Below, piece after piece: positions 11,901 to 19,092 of a stretch of DNA of 51,712 bases. The DNA is taken from assembly GCF_017308975.1 (NCBI RefSeq), contig NZ_JADWPD010000034.1, forward strand, positions 1 to 51,712. The letters run 5' to 3'. The notes below the pieces were generated by a model. That model ran no database searches, was not told where the DNA came from, and was given only the letters and a program-made list of their open reading frames with translations. This DNA is from Amycolatopsis sp. MtRt-6. GTDB taxonomy: Bacteria; Actinomycetota; Actinomycetes; Mycobacteriales; Pseudonocardiaceae. Every line of letters begins with the position of its first letter. Positions within the stretch are counted from its first letter, which is position 1. Made by a program: the position numbers and the translations under genes.

Positions 11901-14900
11901 ACGTCCTGCTCGACGGCTGGAGCGCCGCGCAGGTGTTCGGTGAGGTGTGCGCCCGGTACGCGGGCGCCGCCGTTCCGGGCCGGCGCCCGCCGTTCCGCGA
12001 ATACCTGCGCTGGCTCGGCGAACAGGACACCGCGGCCGCCGAAACGCACTGGCGCGAACAGCTCGCCGGGCTGCGGACGCCGACGCCGCTGCCCTACGAC
12101 CGCCGTCCGGTCGAAGCGCACCGCGCCCGCTCCGCCGCGTCGGTCCGGGTGTCGGCACCCGCCGCCGGGCTGCGGGAGCTGGCGCGCCGCGCCGGACTGA
12201 CGCTCAACACGATCGTCCAGGGCGCGTGGGGACTCGTGCTGTCCCGCTCCAGCGGGGAATCCGACGTCGTCTTCGGCACCACCGTGTCGGGGCGGCCGGC
12301 CGAGCTGCCGGGTGTCGAGGCGATGGCCGGGCTGTTCATCAACACCCTGCCCGCGCCGATCACCGTCCACAACGGACTCACCGTGGTGGAGTGGCTGCGC
12401 GAGCTGCAGACGGCCCAGGCGCGCTCGCGCCGGTTCGACTTCGTGTCACTGGCCCAGCTGCAGACGTGGGCGGGCGGCAGCACGCTGTTCGACAGCATCC
12501 TCGTGTTCGAGAACTACCCGTTCGACCCCGCAGCGGTCGCCGCGCACGGGATCGGCCTGCACGAGGAAGGCGAGCTGCAGCCGACCAACTACCCGCTGAG
12601 CGTGGTCGTCACGCCGGGGGAGCGCCTCTCGGTGTCGTTCGACCACGACCCGGACCTGTTCGACCGGGCCACGATCGACCGGCTGGCCGGGCAGCTGCTC
12701 CTCGTCCTGGAGCGCATGGCCGCCGAGCCGGGCCGGCGGGTCGGCGAACTCGACCTGCTGACCGACGACGACCGCGAAAAGGTGCTGCGGACGTTCAACA
12801 CGACCGCGCACCCGGTGGCCGAGGCCACCGTCGTGAGCCGGTTCGCCGGCCAGGTTCGCCGGACCCCGGACGCCCCGGCGGTCGACGACCTGACGTACGC
12901 GGAGCTGGCCGCCCGTGCCGACGGGCTCGCGTCCCGGCTGATCGAGCTGGGTGTCGGCGGGGAAGACCGGGTCGGGCTGCTGCTGGAGCGGTCGGCCGAC
13001 CTCGTCGTGGCCGAACTGGCGGTGCTCAAGGCGGGTGCGGCGTACGTGCCGGTGGATCTGCGGGCGCCGGCGGCTCGGGTGCGTCTGGTGCTGGCGGAGG
13101 CGGGTGTCTCCGTGGTGATCGCCGACCGGTCCTGTTCGGACGTCCACGGCGGACTCTCGGTGCGGGTGGGCGAGACCGGCTCGGCCGACGTCGCGGATGT
13201 GGTGGTGCGGCCGGGAAACCTGGCGTATGTGATGTACACGTCCGGGTCGACGGGGACGCCGAAGGGCGTGGCGGTGACCCACCGCGACATCGTGGCCCTG
13301 GCTTCGGACCGCTCGTTCGCGGGCGACGCGCACCGGACCGTGCTGCTGCACTCGCCGCAGGCGTTCGACGCCTCGACCTACGAGGTGTGGGTGCCGTTGC
13401 TGAACGGCGGCCGGGTCGTCGTCGCGCCGCCGGGGGACGTGGACGCCGAGGTCTTGCGTGCTGTCGTCACCCAGGGCGTGCGTGCGCTGTGGCTCACCGC
13501 CGGGCTGTTCCGGCTGGTCGCGCAGGAGGATCCCGGGTGCCTGCGGGGCGTCGGTGAAGTCTGGACCGGCGGTGATGTCGTGCCCGCGGCGGCCGTTCGC
13601 CAGGTGCGGGACGCCTGTCCGGGCCTGACCGTCGTCGACGGCTACGGCCCCACCGAGACGACGACGTTCGCGAGCCGGTTCGTCCTGGCGCCCGAAGACG
13701 TGGTCCCGGACGCGATGCCGATCGGGCGGCCTCTGGACAACATGGCCGCCTACGTCCTGGACGAGGGGCTGCGGCCGGTGCCGCCGGGCGTGACGGGCGA
13801 GCTGTTCATCGCCGGTGCCGGGGTGTCCCGCGGCTACCTCGGCCGCCCCGGGCTGACCGCGGAACGCTTTGTCGCCAACCCCTTCGGGGTGCCGGGGGAG
13901 CGGATGTACCGCACCGGGGACGTCGTCCGGTGGACCGGCGACGGCGTGCTGGAGTTCGTCGGCCGCGCCGACGACCAGGTGAAGATCCGCGGCTTCCGGA
14001 TCGAGCTGGGCGAGATCGAGACGGCCTTGGCCGCCCACCCGGACGTCACCGAGGCTGTCGTCGTCGCGCGGGACCGGCGGCTGGTCGCCTACGTCGTCAC
14101 GACCGGGAAGCCGGACCTGCGCGGGTGGCTGCAGCGGGACCTGCCCGACTACATGGTGCCCTCGGCGTTCGTGACCCTCGACGCGCTTCCCTTGAGCGCC
14201 AACGGAAAGGTCGATCGCCGGGCGCTTCCGGAACCGGCCGCGGAACCGCTGGCCGGGTACGTGCCGCCGCGCACGGAGACCGAGCGCGTGCTCGCCGAAG
14301 TGTGGGCCGAAGTGCTCGGCGTGCCCGGCGTCGGTGTCGAGGACAACTTCTTCGAACTCGGCGGCGATTCGATCCTGAGCATCCAGGTCGTCTCCCGCGC
14401 CCGGCGCCACGGCCTCGCGCTCACCCCGCGGGACCTGTTCGCCCACCAGACCGTCGCCGCGCTGGCCGTCGCGGCGGGCTCGGCCGCGGTCACCGTGGCC
14501 GAGCAGGGGCCGGTCACCGGCGCTGCCGCGCTGACCCCGATCCAGCTCTGGTTCTTCGCCGGCCACCACGGCGATCCGAACGGGTTCACGCAGTCGGTGC
14601 GGATCGAGCGGCCCGAGCCGTTCGACGTCGAGACGCTGCGCGCGGCGCTGGCCACCCTGATGCGGCACCACGACGCCCTGCGGATGCGGTTCACCGTCGC
14701 CGGCCAGAAGAACGCCCCGCCCGAACCGGTCGAGCTCCTCGGCGCCGAGATCGACGTGACCCGCGGGCCGCTGCTCACCGCCGAACTCCTGGAGCCCGCG
14801 GTCCTGCGGCTGACGGTCAACCACCTCGTCGTCGACGGCGTCTCGTGGCGGATCCTCCTGGAGGACCTGGAAACCGCCTACTGCGGCGGGCCGCTGCCGC

Positions 14901-17900
14901 CGAAGACGACGGCGTTCCGCGACTGGGCCAACCGGCTCGCCGCGCACGCCGAGGCCGGCGGCTTCGACGACGAACTGCCGTACTGGCGCACCGCGCTCGC
15001 CGTCGACCCGGCCCTGCCGATCGACCACGCTCCGGCCGAGACGGGCACCGGCACGGTCACCACCCGCCTGGACGCCGAGCTGACCCGCGCGCTGCTGCAG
15101 GACGTCCCGGGTGTCTACCGGACGCAGGTCAACGACGTGCTGCTCGCCGCGCTGGGCCGGGTGCTGGCCCGCTGGACCGGCCGCGACGGCGTGCTGATCG
15201 ACCTGGAGGGCCACGGCCGCGAGGACCTGTTCGACGACGTCGACCTGTCCCGCACGGTCGGCTGGTTCACCTCGCTGTACCCGGTCGCGCTGCGGATCGA
15301 CGACGAGTGGGGTGCCCTGCTCAAGTCCGTGAAGGAGCAGCTGCGGGCCGTGCCGCGCCGCGGCGTCGGCTTCGGCGCGCTGCGGTACCTGACCGGGACC
15401 GCGCCCGCGTTGCGGCCCGAGATCAGCTTCAACTACCTGGGCCGGCTCGACGGCGCGGCGGGCAGCCTCGACTCCGCTGTCGGCGACGGCGCGGGCCGGG
15501 CGCACCTGCTCGACGTCGTCGGCCGCGTGGACCGGGAGTCCCTGGAACTGACCTGGTACTACTCCCGCGACACGCACACCGCCGCCACGGTCGAGAAGCT
15601 GGCCGCGGAGCTGGTGGCCGCCCTGGCCGAAGCCGTCGCGCACTGCGCCGGGCCCGGCGCGGGCGGCCGCACGCCGAACGACTTCCCGCTGTCCACATTG
15701 GACCAGCGGCAGGTGGACCGGATCGCCGGCGACGGCCGCGGCGTGGCCGACCTCCACCCGCTCACGCCGATGCAGGCCGGCATGGTCTTCCACGGGCTTT
15801 CCCAGGAATCCCAGGGCGTCTACTTCGAGCAGGTCACCGCCGTCCTCGACGGCGTGGCCGAGCCGCGGTTCCTCGCCGAGGCGTGGCAGCACGTCGTCGA
15901 CCGGACGCCGGTGCTGCGGGGCAGCGTCGTCTGGGAGGACGTCCCCGAGCCACTCCTCGTCGTCCACCGCGAAGCCCGGGTGCCGGTCACCGAGCTGGAC
16001 TGGCGGGACCGCGACCGCGAGGAAGCCCTGCGTGAGCTGCTCGCGCAGGACCGGGCCCGGCCGTTCGACCTGGCGACGGCCCCGCTGCTGCGGGTCGCCC
16101 TGGCCCGGCTGCCGGACGACGCCGTCCAGCTCGTCTGGACCTTCCACCACGTCCTGCTGGACGGCTGGAGCGTCTTCCAGGTGCTCTCCGACGTCTGCAC
16201 GGCCTACGCGGCCCTGCGCGACGGCACGCCGCCCGCCCTGCCGCACCGCAGGCCGTTCGGGGACTACGTCACCTGGCTGAAGGACCAGACCGCCGACGGT
16301 GCCGAGGAGTACTGGCGGCGCGAACTCGCCGACGTCACCGAGCCGACACCGCTGCCGTACGACCGGATGCCGTCGTCCACGCACGAAACAAGCTCCTCGA
16401 CGTGGGTCGGCCGCGACCTCGACGAGGCGGCGACCGCCCGGCTGGCGGCGTTCGCCCGGCGCGAGCGGCTCACCGTCAACGCCGTCGTGCAGGGTGCCTG
16501 GGCGCTCCTGCTGGCGCGGCACAGCGGCGAGGACGACGTCTGCTTCGGAGCCACCGTGTCCGGCCGCCCGGCCGGGCTGGCCGGCGTCGACGACATCACC
16601 GGCATCTTCATCAACACGCTGCCCGTGCGGGTCACCGCCGACCCGGCGGCCCCGGTCGCCGGCTGGCTGCGCGGCCTGCAGACCGCGCAGGCGGACTCGC
16701 GCCGGTTCGAGCACGTGCCGCTGACCGCGGTGCAGGCCTGGAGCGGTGTCGAGGGCGGCCGCAACCTGTTCGACAGCCTCGTGGTGTTCGAGAACTACCC
16801 GGTCACCGCGGACGATGTCGCCGCGCACGGCGTGCGGCTGCGCGAACTGCAGGCGATGGAGACGACCAACTACCCGCTCAGCGTCGTCGCCGCGCCCGGC
16901 CCGCGCCTGTCGCTCGGCCTCGGCTACGACAAGGCGCTGTTCGACGAGGCGACGATCGAGCGGCTGGCCCGGCAGCTCGAACACCTCCTGACCGCGATCG
17001 CCGAAGACCCGGCCCGGCCGCTACGGGACCTGGAGGTGGTCGACGCGGCCGAACGCGACCAGGTTCTCGTGGCGTTCAACGACACGCACCACGACGTCCC
17101 GCCGGTCACCCTCACCGAGCTGATCGAGGCCCAGGCGGCCCGCACACCCGACGCGCTCGCGGTGGTGTCGCGCGACGAACGGCTCACCTTCGCCGAACTC
17201 GACGCGCGCGCCGACCGGCTGGCCCGGCTGCTGGCCACCCGCGGGGCCGGACCGGAGCGGATCGTCGCGCTCGCTCTGCCGCGTTCGGTGGAGATCGTCG
17301 TCGCGCAGCTGGCCGTGCTGAAGACCGGCGCCGCCTACCTGCCGGTCGACCCGGACTACCCGCCCGAGCGGATCGCGTTCATGCTCGCCGACGCGAACCC
17401 GGTCGTCGTGGTGACCTTGCCGGGAACACCGGTGCCGGCGGAGAACGTGCTGGTCCTCGACGGCTCGGAAGCCCAAGGCTCGGCCGGCTCGCTCGCCCGG
17501 TCGGTACCGCTGACCGCACCCGCGTACGTCATCTACACCTCGGGCTCGACGGGCACGCCCAAGGGCGTCGTCGTCACCCACGCCGGCCTGGCGAGCTTCG
17601 CGAGCGCCGAGATCGCCCACTTCGACGTCCGGCCCGGCGACCGCGTGCTGCAGTTCTCCTCGCCGAGCTTCGACGCTTCGGTCCTGGAGCTGTGCATGGC
17701 GCTGCCCGCGGGGGCCGCGCTGGTCGTGCCGCCACCCGGGCCGCTGCTCGGCGACCACCTGGCCGCCGTGCTGCGCGAGGAAGGCGTCACCCACGCGCTG
17801 ATCCCGCCGGTGGCCATGGCGAGCGTGCCGGACGTCGAGCTGCCCGCGTTCCGCACGCTGGTGGTCGGCGGCGAGGCGTGCCCGGCCGACCTGGTGGCCC

Positions 17901-18817
17901 GCTGGGCGCCGGGCCGCCGGATGATCAACGCCTACGGGCCCACCGAAACCACGGTGGTGGCGACCTGGAGCGACCCCCTGGAACCGGGCGCGGCCCCGCC
18001 GATCGGCCGGCCGATCCGCAACACCCGCGTCCGCGTCCTCGACAGCGCGCTGCGACCGGTGCCGATCGGCGTCGCGGGGGAGCTGTACGTCTCCGGGGCC
18101 GGGCTCGCCCGCGGCTACCTCGACCGGCCGGGGCTCACCGCGTCGCGGTTCCTCGCCGACCCGTTCGGGGCGCCGGGGGCGCGGATGTACCGCACCGGCG
18201 ACCTGGTCCGGTGGCGCGCCGACGGCACCCTGGACTTCCTCGGCCGGGCCGACGACCAGGTCAAGATCCGCGGCTTCCGGATCGAGCCCGGCGAGATCGT
18301 CGCGGTGCTGCGCAGGCACCCGGGCGTCCGGGACGCGGCCGTCGTCGCGGACGGCCAGCGGCTGATCGCCTACGTCGTGGGCGACGCGGGTCCCGGGCTG
18401 CGGGAGCACGTGGCCGCGACCCTGCCGGCCCACTTCGTGCCCGCCGCGTTCGTCCCGCTCGACGCCCTTCCGCTGACGGCCAACGGAAAGCTGGACCGGC
18501 GGGCGCTGCCCGCGCCGGAAGCGCCGTCGGACGACGCGGGGTACGCGGCCCCGGAAACCGAGACCGAAGAGGTCCTCGCGGCCATCTGGGCCGAGGCACT
18601 GGACCTCGACCGGGTCGGCGTCGAGGACAACTTCTTCGCCCTCGGTGGCGATTCGCTGCGCAGCCTGCGGATCACGTCGATGACGAAGTCCGCCTTCGAC
18701 GTCGAGATCACCCCCAAGGACGTGCTCACCGCGGGCACCGTGCTGGCACTGGCGGAGCTCGTCGAAGAACGGGTCCTGCAGGACCTCGAACGGCTCGCCG
18801 CCGGCCAAGACCACTGA
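1178..18817 (+). CDS. Nonribosomal peptide synthetase 1, five modules (A-T / C-A-T-E x3 / C-A-T)
   Basis: This 5879-residue synthetase starts the peptide. ATG 1178 follows CGAAAGG at suitable spacing, and the first adenylation domain begins almost at once, so there is no starter condensation domain and no lipidation. Order: A1, T1 (Ser538); C2, A2, T2 (Ser1555), E2; C3, A3, T3 (Ser2983), E3; C4, A4, T4 (Ser4398), E4; C5, A5, T5 (Ser5826). Each A domain has the TSGSTG core and a GK(L/V)DR lysine, and each T domain has LGGDS. C2 is the L-L type (LSPVQRRLW). C3, C4 and C5 are the D-L type (PLTP.QAGM.FH) and each follows an epimerase. The helical C-terminal tail after T5 probably docks onto synthetase 2. 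The first gene of a six-gene operon, it ends 25 bases before the MbtH-like gene. High confidence in architecture. Confidence 0.97.
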   Translation: MPRYDVSVPAADDEPRTLAGLFQAQVARTPAAPALTGDGGTLTYAAVNARANRLARLLIRRGAGPEDVVALVLPRSADLVVAQLAAAKAGAAFLPVDPDQPAERLAFVLDDARPVLVVTRGKTPQTTLDLDDVTDTDTDTDADPTDADRTRPLHLDHPAYLIYTSGSTGVPKGVLVTHRGLAGFFAAMREQYDVRPGDRVLEFSSPSFDASILELGMALPHGAALVVPPPGPLLGDRLADVLAEHQVTHALIPPVALATLPAKQLPGFRTVIVGGDACPPELVRTWAPGRRMINSYGPTEFTVVATWSDPLVPGGIPPIGRPLPDATAYVLDDALRPATTGELYVTGPGLARGYLDRPGLTASRFVADPFGAPGARMYRTGDVVRRSATGELEFVGRADHQVKIRGFRIEPGEIEALLLGQDGVREAVVVAREDRVKRLVAYFAGDADPAGLRAAAADRLPPYMVPAAFVALDAMPLTHHGKLDRDALPEPDWQAQVQAAHTPPRTPAEHALAEIWADVLGVPDVGVDADFFELGGDSILGARALARIRARFGADLSPRVVFDARTIAKLARLLPDGGTPAGRIEPVVHDAVVPLSPVQRRLWVLDRQHPGSTEYNAGVGLTLDGPLDRDALRAALDGLAARHESLRTTFRTVDGEGVQVVADEGTIPLREADAEPDLDAQLAAELDRPFDLTTGPLTRATLLRRGPDDHLLLLCQHHIITDGWSVGLLVDEFAALYAGEKPPPLEIGYRDYAKWHRERLAGLRERQLAYWRTQLAGLEPLDLPTDRPRPPVRATEGAIRRYELPAGLAELGHDTGATLFTTLTALVQVLLARYTGQDDIAVGTAVSGRDHDQLERLAGFFVNTLVLRSAVDPAQPFDSFLDRVKETTLAAFAAAEVPFDQVVDDLRPARDPSRTPLVQVLLVLQQDLVRPREAGALRLGEHDLPRPRARFDLVLEFQPQGRGVAIEYDTALFDAATIDRFAGHLRTLAGAVVAEPHRPVAELPIMGDAELAHLDDLASGPVLAAPAATLPQLFEAQAARTPDAVAVVCEDRRLTYRELDEQANRLARVLADRGAGPERFVAVSLPRTERILVALLGVLKSGAAYLPVDPAYPAERKELILADAAPALLLTPDGRGPGAVPALAFDDPALLDGRESGPLTRAANPDHPAYVIHTSGSTGRPKGVVVAHRSAANLMAWAETDFRDVFRPGATVVASTSLNFDVSVFEIFAPLMTGATVEIVRDVLALGEGEHTGRPVGLVSGVPSAFAQLLAQGAVSVRPSTVVLAGEALTLHALHDIRKALPDSRIANIYGPTESTVYATAWYHDTDRTPPIGRPIAGVRAYVLDRGMRPVPVGVPGELHLGGAGVARGYLNRPGLTASRFVADPAGAPGDRMYRTGDVVRWTTRGELEYLGRADDQVKIRGFRIEPGEVEAALRKHSGVTEAVVVARTDGGHQRLVAYVVPEAPEVPTDLRDFLGAALPAHLVPAAFVPLDRLPLNANGKLDRRALPAPDWTGGTTRVAPRTETERLLADIWADALGLPEVGVEDNFFELGGDSILGIRLVSEAAKAGLRITTRDVFRHQTIAALAAAAGTVAPATAEGRPAATGAVIVTPIQHWFLDTDPADPDHFVQQLSVRLAEDVDEARLRAAVNTVVAHHDAFRLRFRRTPDGWMQEHAEPADTDVFGAEIDIEHGPLVSAELTGTTLRLAVHHLVVDGVSWRILLEDLGHAYHGRELSARTTSFQEWAARLAEHSFAEDLPYWQAVEGAQVPLDTDGAGTVASTRTVTTRLDAELTRALLQDVPGVYRTQVNDVLLTALGGALRRWTGADRVLVDLEGHGREDLFDDVDLSRTVGWFTSLFPVALDVPERDLATQLKSVKEQLRAIPARGLSYGVLRHLAGTAPAVTPRLSFNYLGRFEAEGELYRGLDRELELEQHPADVRAHAVDVVARVTDGRLEITWFYSDQLHAEATIRTVADDLVHGLAGIVAHCTGPDAGGRTPSDFPLAALDQAAVDRLAGDGRDVEDIYPLTPAQAGMLFHRLAGGGRQAYLQQVTFVMSDVPDAKALGRAWQRVVDRTPVLRSQVVWDGVDAPVQVVHRQVTLPIEYRDWTTGPEDLDAVLTADREAGLDLGELPLMRLLLARVSAAEVRVVWTFHHLLLDGWSLFQVLSDVAAAHAGRPLPSRRPFRDHLRWLSEQDTPAAERYWRERLSGRPEPMRLHTDRPRSPAHPVESTAALRVALPAGPLRSAAQRHGLTLNTLVQGAWAVLLARHTGRPEVCFGTTVAGRPAELPGADEITGMFITTLPVVTDVDERAAAVDWLRGLQEAQAEARRFDHLSLARLQSWGGEFDTLLVFENYPVTTELGLHDLRGVEATNYPLSVVAYPGEERLEFLFGYDPALFDAETVAGFAGHLETLLTELATRPHEPLARLRMLTDAEQRDVLDQGIGRARDHRDTTVPALFAEQVRRTPDAIAVTGEVTLTYAELDARANRLAHRLIALGAQRDGLVGLLLGRSADVVVAELAVLKAGGAYLPLDTRAPRSRLRALLDGVRVLVTGDAGRPLAEDVHSGPIVSVDEVDETGVAPAEPPQVPIRPGNLAYVMYTSGSTGTPKGVAISHRDIVGLARERAFAGPGHRSVLMHAALAFDASTYELWVPLLSGGRVVVAPPGDLDADVLRRVVTEHGVTGLFITAGLFRVLAQEDPGCLRGVREVWTGGEVVRPAAVHQVSAACPGLTVVDVYGPTETTTFATRFPLPPGERVPDVLPIGRPLDDMAAYVLDHGLRPVPPGAVGELYLAGTGLARGYFRQPGLTAERFLANPFGTPGGRMYRTGDLVRWTRAGVLEFVGRADDQVKIRGFRVELGEIETALTAHPEVSEAVVVAAEHGGSKRLVAYVVATGTPDLREFLLRTLPDYLVPAGFVPLEALPLNQNGKVDRRALPAPDFVSGLGYREPATDAERLLAGIWAEVLRVERVGADDNFFELGGDSILSIQVVSRARRAGLDLMPGQVFDHPTVAALARAATPAAPAVADAGPVTGELPLTPVQHWYLDPRPVHPEQFVQSVSVDLPDSAGLPRALRELQLHHDILRLRFTADGPRHAPDAQDVLGATIDLEHGPLLSAELSGTTLTLTAHHLVVDGVSWRVLLEDLETLLAGGELPAKTTSFRDWARTLARQAADGFFDDELAHWAALDADPALPVDAAGENTYGSARSVVVRLPAAATRAVLHDVPGAYRTQVNDVLLTALGRVLRDWTGRDRVLVDLEGHGREDLFDGIDLSRTVGWFTSIFPVELTSSGEDWGEALKATKEQLRAIPRRGIGYGALRYLTGTAPRLEPRISFNYLGRFDHGGGLGGAAHPEQTRAHQLDVVGAVVGDELELTWHYSGNVHTEATVRGLAEALLAALGGIVGHCARPDAGGRTPSDFPLARLDQAGVDRLVGDGRDVEDIYPLTPMQAGMVFHSLVDGAAGTYLNQVRLRLTGIADPERFARAWQHVVADTPVLRSRVVWDGLDEPVQVVERAVTVPVVHLDWTALDDAGRAREQENFLQADRARGFDLTAAPLLRLAFARLPGGDVLLIWTFHHVLLDGWSAAQVFGEVCARYAGAAVPGRRPPFREYLRWLGEQDTAAAETHWREQLAGLRTPTPLPYDRRPVEAHRARSAASVRVSAPAAGLRELARRAGLTLNTIVQGAWGLVLSRSSGESDVVFGTTVSGRPAELPGVEAMAGLFINTLPAPITVHNGLTVVEWLRELQTAQARSRRFDFVSLAQLQTWAGGSTLFDSILVFENYPFDPAAVAAHGIGLHEEGELQPTNYPLSVVVTPGERLSVSFDHDPDLFDRATIDRLAGQLLLVLERMAAEPGRRVGELDLLTDDDREKVLRTFNTTAHPVAEATVVSRFAGQVRRTPDAPAVDDLTYAELAARADGLASRLIELGVGGEDRVGLLLERSADLVVAELAVLKAGAAYVPVDLRAPAARVRLVLAEAGVSVVIADRSCSDVHGGLSVRVGETGSADVADVVVRPGNLAYVMYTSGSTGTPKGVAVTHRDIVALASDRSFAGDAHRTVLLHSPQAFDASTYEVWVPLLNGGRVVVAPPGDVDAEVLRAVVTQGVRALWLTAGLFRLVAQEDPGCLRGVGEVWTGGDVVPAAAVRQVRDACPGLTVVDGYGPTETTTFASRFVLAPEDVVPDAMPIGRPLDNMAAYVLDEGLRPVPPGVTGELFIAGAGVSRGYLGRPGLTAERFVANPFGVPGERMYRTGDVVRWTGDGVLEFVGRADDQVKIRGFRIELGEIETALAAHPDVTEAVVVARDRRLVAYVVTTGKPDLRGWLQRDLPDYMVPSAFVTLDALPLSANGKVDRRALPEPAAEPLAGYVPPRTETERVLAEVWAEVLGVPGVGVEDNFFELGGDSILSIQVVSRARRHGLALTPRDLFAHQTVAALAVAAGSAAVTVAEQGPVTGAAALTPIQLWFFAGHHGDPNGFTQSVRIERPEPFDVETLRAALATLMRHHDALRMRFTVAGQKNAPPEPVELLGAEIDVTRGPLLTAELLEPAVLRLTVNHLVVDGVSWRILLEDLETAYCGGPLPPKTTAFRDWANRLAAHAEAGGFDDELPYWRTALAVDPALPIDHAPAETGTGTVTTRLDAELTRALLQDVPGVYRTQVNDVLLAALGRVLARWTGRDGVLIDLEGHGREDLFDDVDLSRTVGWFTSLYPVALRIDDEWGALLKSVKEQLRAVPRRGVGFGALRYLTGTAPALRPEISFNYLGRLDGAAGSLDSAVGDGAGRAHLLDVVGRVDRESLELTWYYSRDTHTAATVEKLAAELVAALAEAVAHCAGPGAGGRTPNDFPLSTLDQRQVDRIAGDGRGVADLHPLTPMQAGMVFHGLSQESQGVYFEQVTAVLDGVAEPRFLAEAWQHVVDRTPVLRGSVVWEDVPEPLLVVHREARVPVTELDWRDRDREEALRELLAQDRARPFDLATAPLLRVALARLPDDAVQLVWTFHHVLLDGWSVFQVLSDVCTAYAALRDGTPPALPHRRPFGDYVTWLKDQTADGAEEYWRRELADVTEPTPLPYDRMPSSTHETSSSTWVGRDLDEAATARLAAFARRERLTVNAVVQGAWALLLARHSGEDDVCFGATVSGRPAGLAGVDDITGIFINTLPVRVTADPAAPVAGWLRGLQTAQADSRRFEHVPLTAVQAWSGVEGGRNLFDSLVVFENYPVTADDVAAHGVRLRELQAMETTNYPLSVVAAPGPRLSLGLGYDKALFDEATIERLARQLEHLLTAIAEDPARPLRDLEVVDAAERDQVLVAFNDTHHDVPPVTLTELIEAQAARTPDALAVVSRDERLTFAELDARADRLARLLATRGAGPERIVALALPRSVEIVVAQLAVLKTGAAYLPVDPDYPPERIAFMLADANPVVVVTLPGTPVPAENVLVLDGSEAQGSAGSLARSVPLTAPAYVIYTSGSTGTPKGVVVTHAGLASFASAEIAHFDVRPGDRVLQFSSPSFDASVLELCMALPAGAALVVPPPGPLLGDHLAAVLREEGVTHALIPPVAMASVPDVELPAFRTLVVGGEACPADLVARWAPGRRMINAYGPTETTVVATWSDPLEPGAAPPIGRPIRNTRVRVLDSALRPVPIGVAGELYVSGAGLARGYLDRPGLTASRFLADPFGAPGARMYRTGDLVRWRADGTLDFLGRADDQVKIRGFRIEPGEIVAVLRRHPGVRDAAVVADGQRLIAYVVGDAGPGLREHVAATLPAHFVPAAFVPLDALPLTANGKLDRRALPAPEAPSDDAGYAAPETETEEVLAAIWAEALDLDRVGVEDNFFALGGDSLRSLRITSMTKSAFDVEITPKDVLTAGTVLALAELVEERVLQDLERLAAGQDH
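2936..7222 (+). other. Module 2 (C-A-T-E), D residue 2, substrate unassigned
   Basis: The L-L condensation domain has HHIITDG (His717-His718). The pocket code by eye is D-V-F-S-V-A-I-V-Y-K. Its first six positions resemble codes I remember for piperazic-acid or proline-like residues, but the last ones do not, so I leave the substrate open. No piperazate-forming genes are in the window. The epimerase has HHLVVDG (His1709-His1710), an EGHGRE motif and a NYLGR motif, so it looks active and residue 2 should be D. Confidence 0.8.
7223..11470 (+). other. Module 3 (C-A-T-E), D residue 3, aliphatic (Val/Ile-like)
   Basis: The D-L condensation domain has HHLLLDG (His2153-His2154). The pocket code by eye is D-A-Y-F-W-G-V-T-F-K. 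The G-x-T-F-K ending is shared by Val and Ile domains. Compared with modules 4 and 9, only positions 278 (Phe for Trp) and 322 (Val for Gly) differ. That suggests a related but differently sized branched aliphatic residue such as Ile. The epimerase carries HHLVVDG (His3128-His3129) and EGHGRE, so residue 3 should be D. Confidence 0.8.
11471..15730 (+). other. Module 4 (C-A-T-E), predicted D-Val
   Basis: The D-L condensation domain has HHVLLDG (His3574-His3575). The pocket code by eye is D-A-Y-W-W-G-G-T-F-K, a code I recognise for valine. In the epimerase the first His of the usual HHxxxDG pair is Asn (Asn4548-His4549). The second His, normally the catalytic one, is kept, as is EGHGRE, so activity is expected. 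The next condensation domain is of the D-L type, which agrees. Confidence 0.8.
15731..18817 (+). other. Module 5 (C-A-T), L residue 5, same pocket type as modules 1 and 10
   Basis: The D-L condensation domain has HHVLLDG (His4990-His4991). The pocket code by eye is D-A-L-L-V-G-A-V-V-K, differing from module 1 only at two conservative positions. There is no epimerase, so residue 5 stays L, in agreement with the L-L condensation domain that opens synthetase 2. The carrier Ser is 5826, in a slightly different context (LGGDSLRS). The protein ends with a short, charged helical stretch suited to docking. Confidence 0.8.
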
Positions 18818-18842
18818 AACCCTTAACAAGGAAGGAAATCCC

Positions 18843-19043
18843 ATGCAGGACGACGCCGAGTTCCAGGTGCTGGTCAACGACGAGGGCCAGTACTCGCTGT
18901 GGCCGGTGGCGAACGAGGTACCGGCGGGCTGGCGCGCCGACGGCTTCCGCGGCGGCCGCCAGGAGTGCATGGACCACGTCGACGAGGTGTGGACCGACAT
19001 GCGGCCGCTGAGCCTGCAGCGGCAGATGGCCGCCGACGGCTGA
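18843..19043 (+). CDS. MbtH-like NRPS accessory protein
   Basis: A 66-residue protein of the MbtH family, which binds adenylation domains and supports their folding and activity. It shows the family signature: an N-terminal hydrophilic strand, then SLWP, then PAGWRADG, a Cys, and a DEVWTDMRPLS segment near the C-terminus. The length is normal for the family. ATG 18843 is preceded by a strong AAGGAAGGA site. It lies 25 bases after synthetase 1, so the two are co-transcribed. It probably serves several of the ten adenylation domains. No other MbtH gene is in the window. Confidence 0.96.
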   Translation: MQDDAEFQVLVNDEGQYSLWPVANEVPAGWRADGFRGGRQECMDHVDEVWTDMRPLSLQRQMAADG

Positions 19044-19092
19044 GCCGCCGCCGCTGCCCGCCCCCACCGAACCGACGCGGAAGGTCCCCCTC

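Noticed and set aside
818..12370. A 3850-codon open frame on the minus strand opposite synthetase 1
   Set aside because: It is a shadow of the highly biased GC-rich coding strand: Arg/Gly/Val/Pro-rich, without any domain, and opposite a perfect NRPS.
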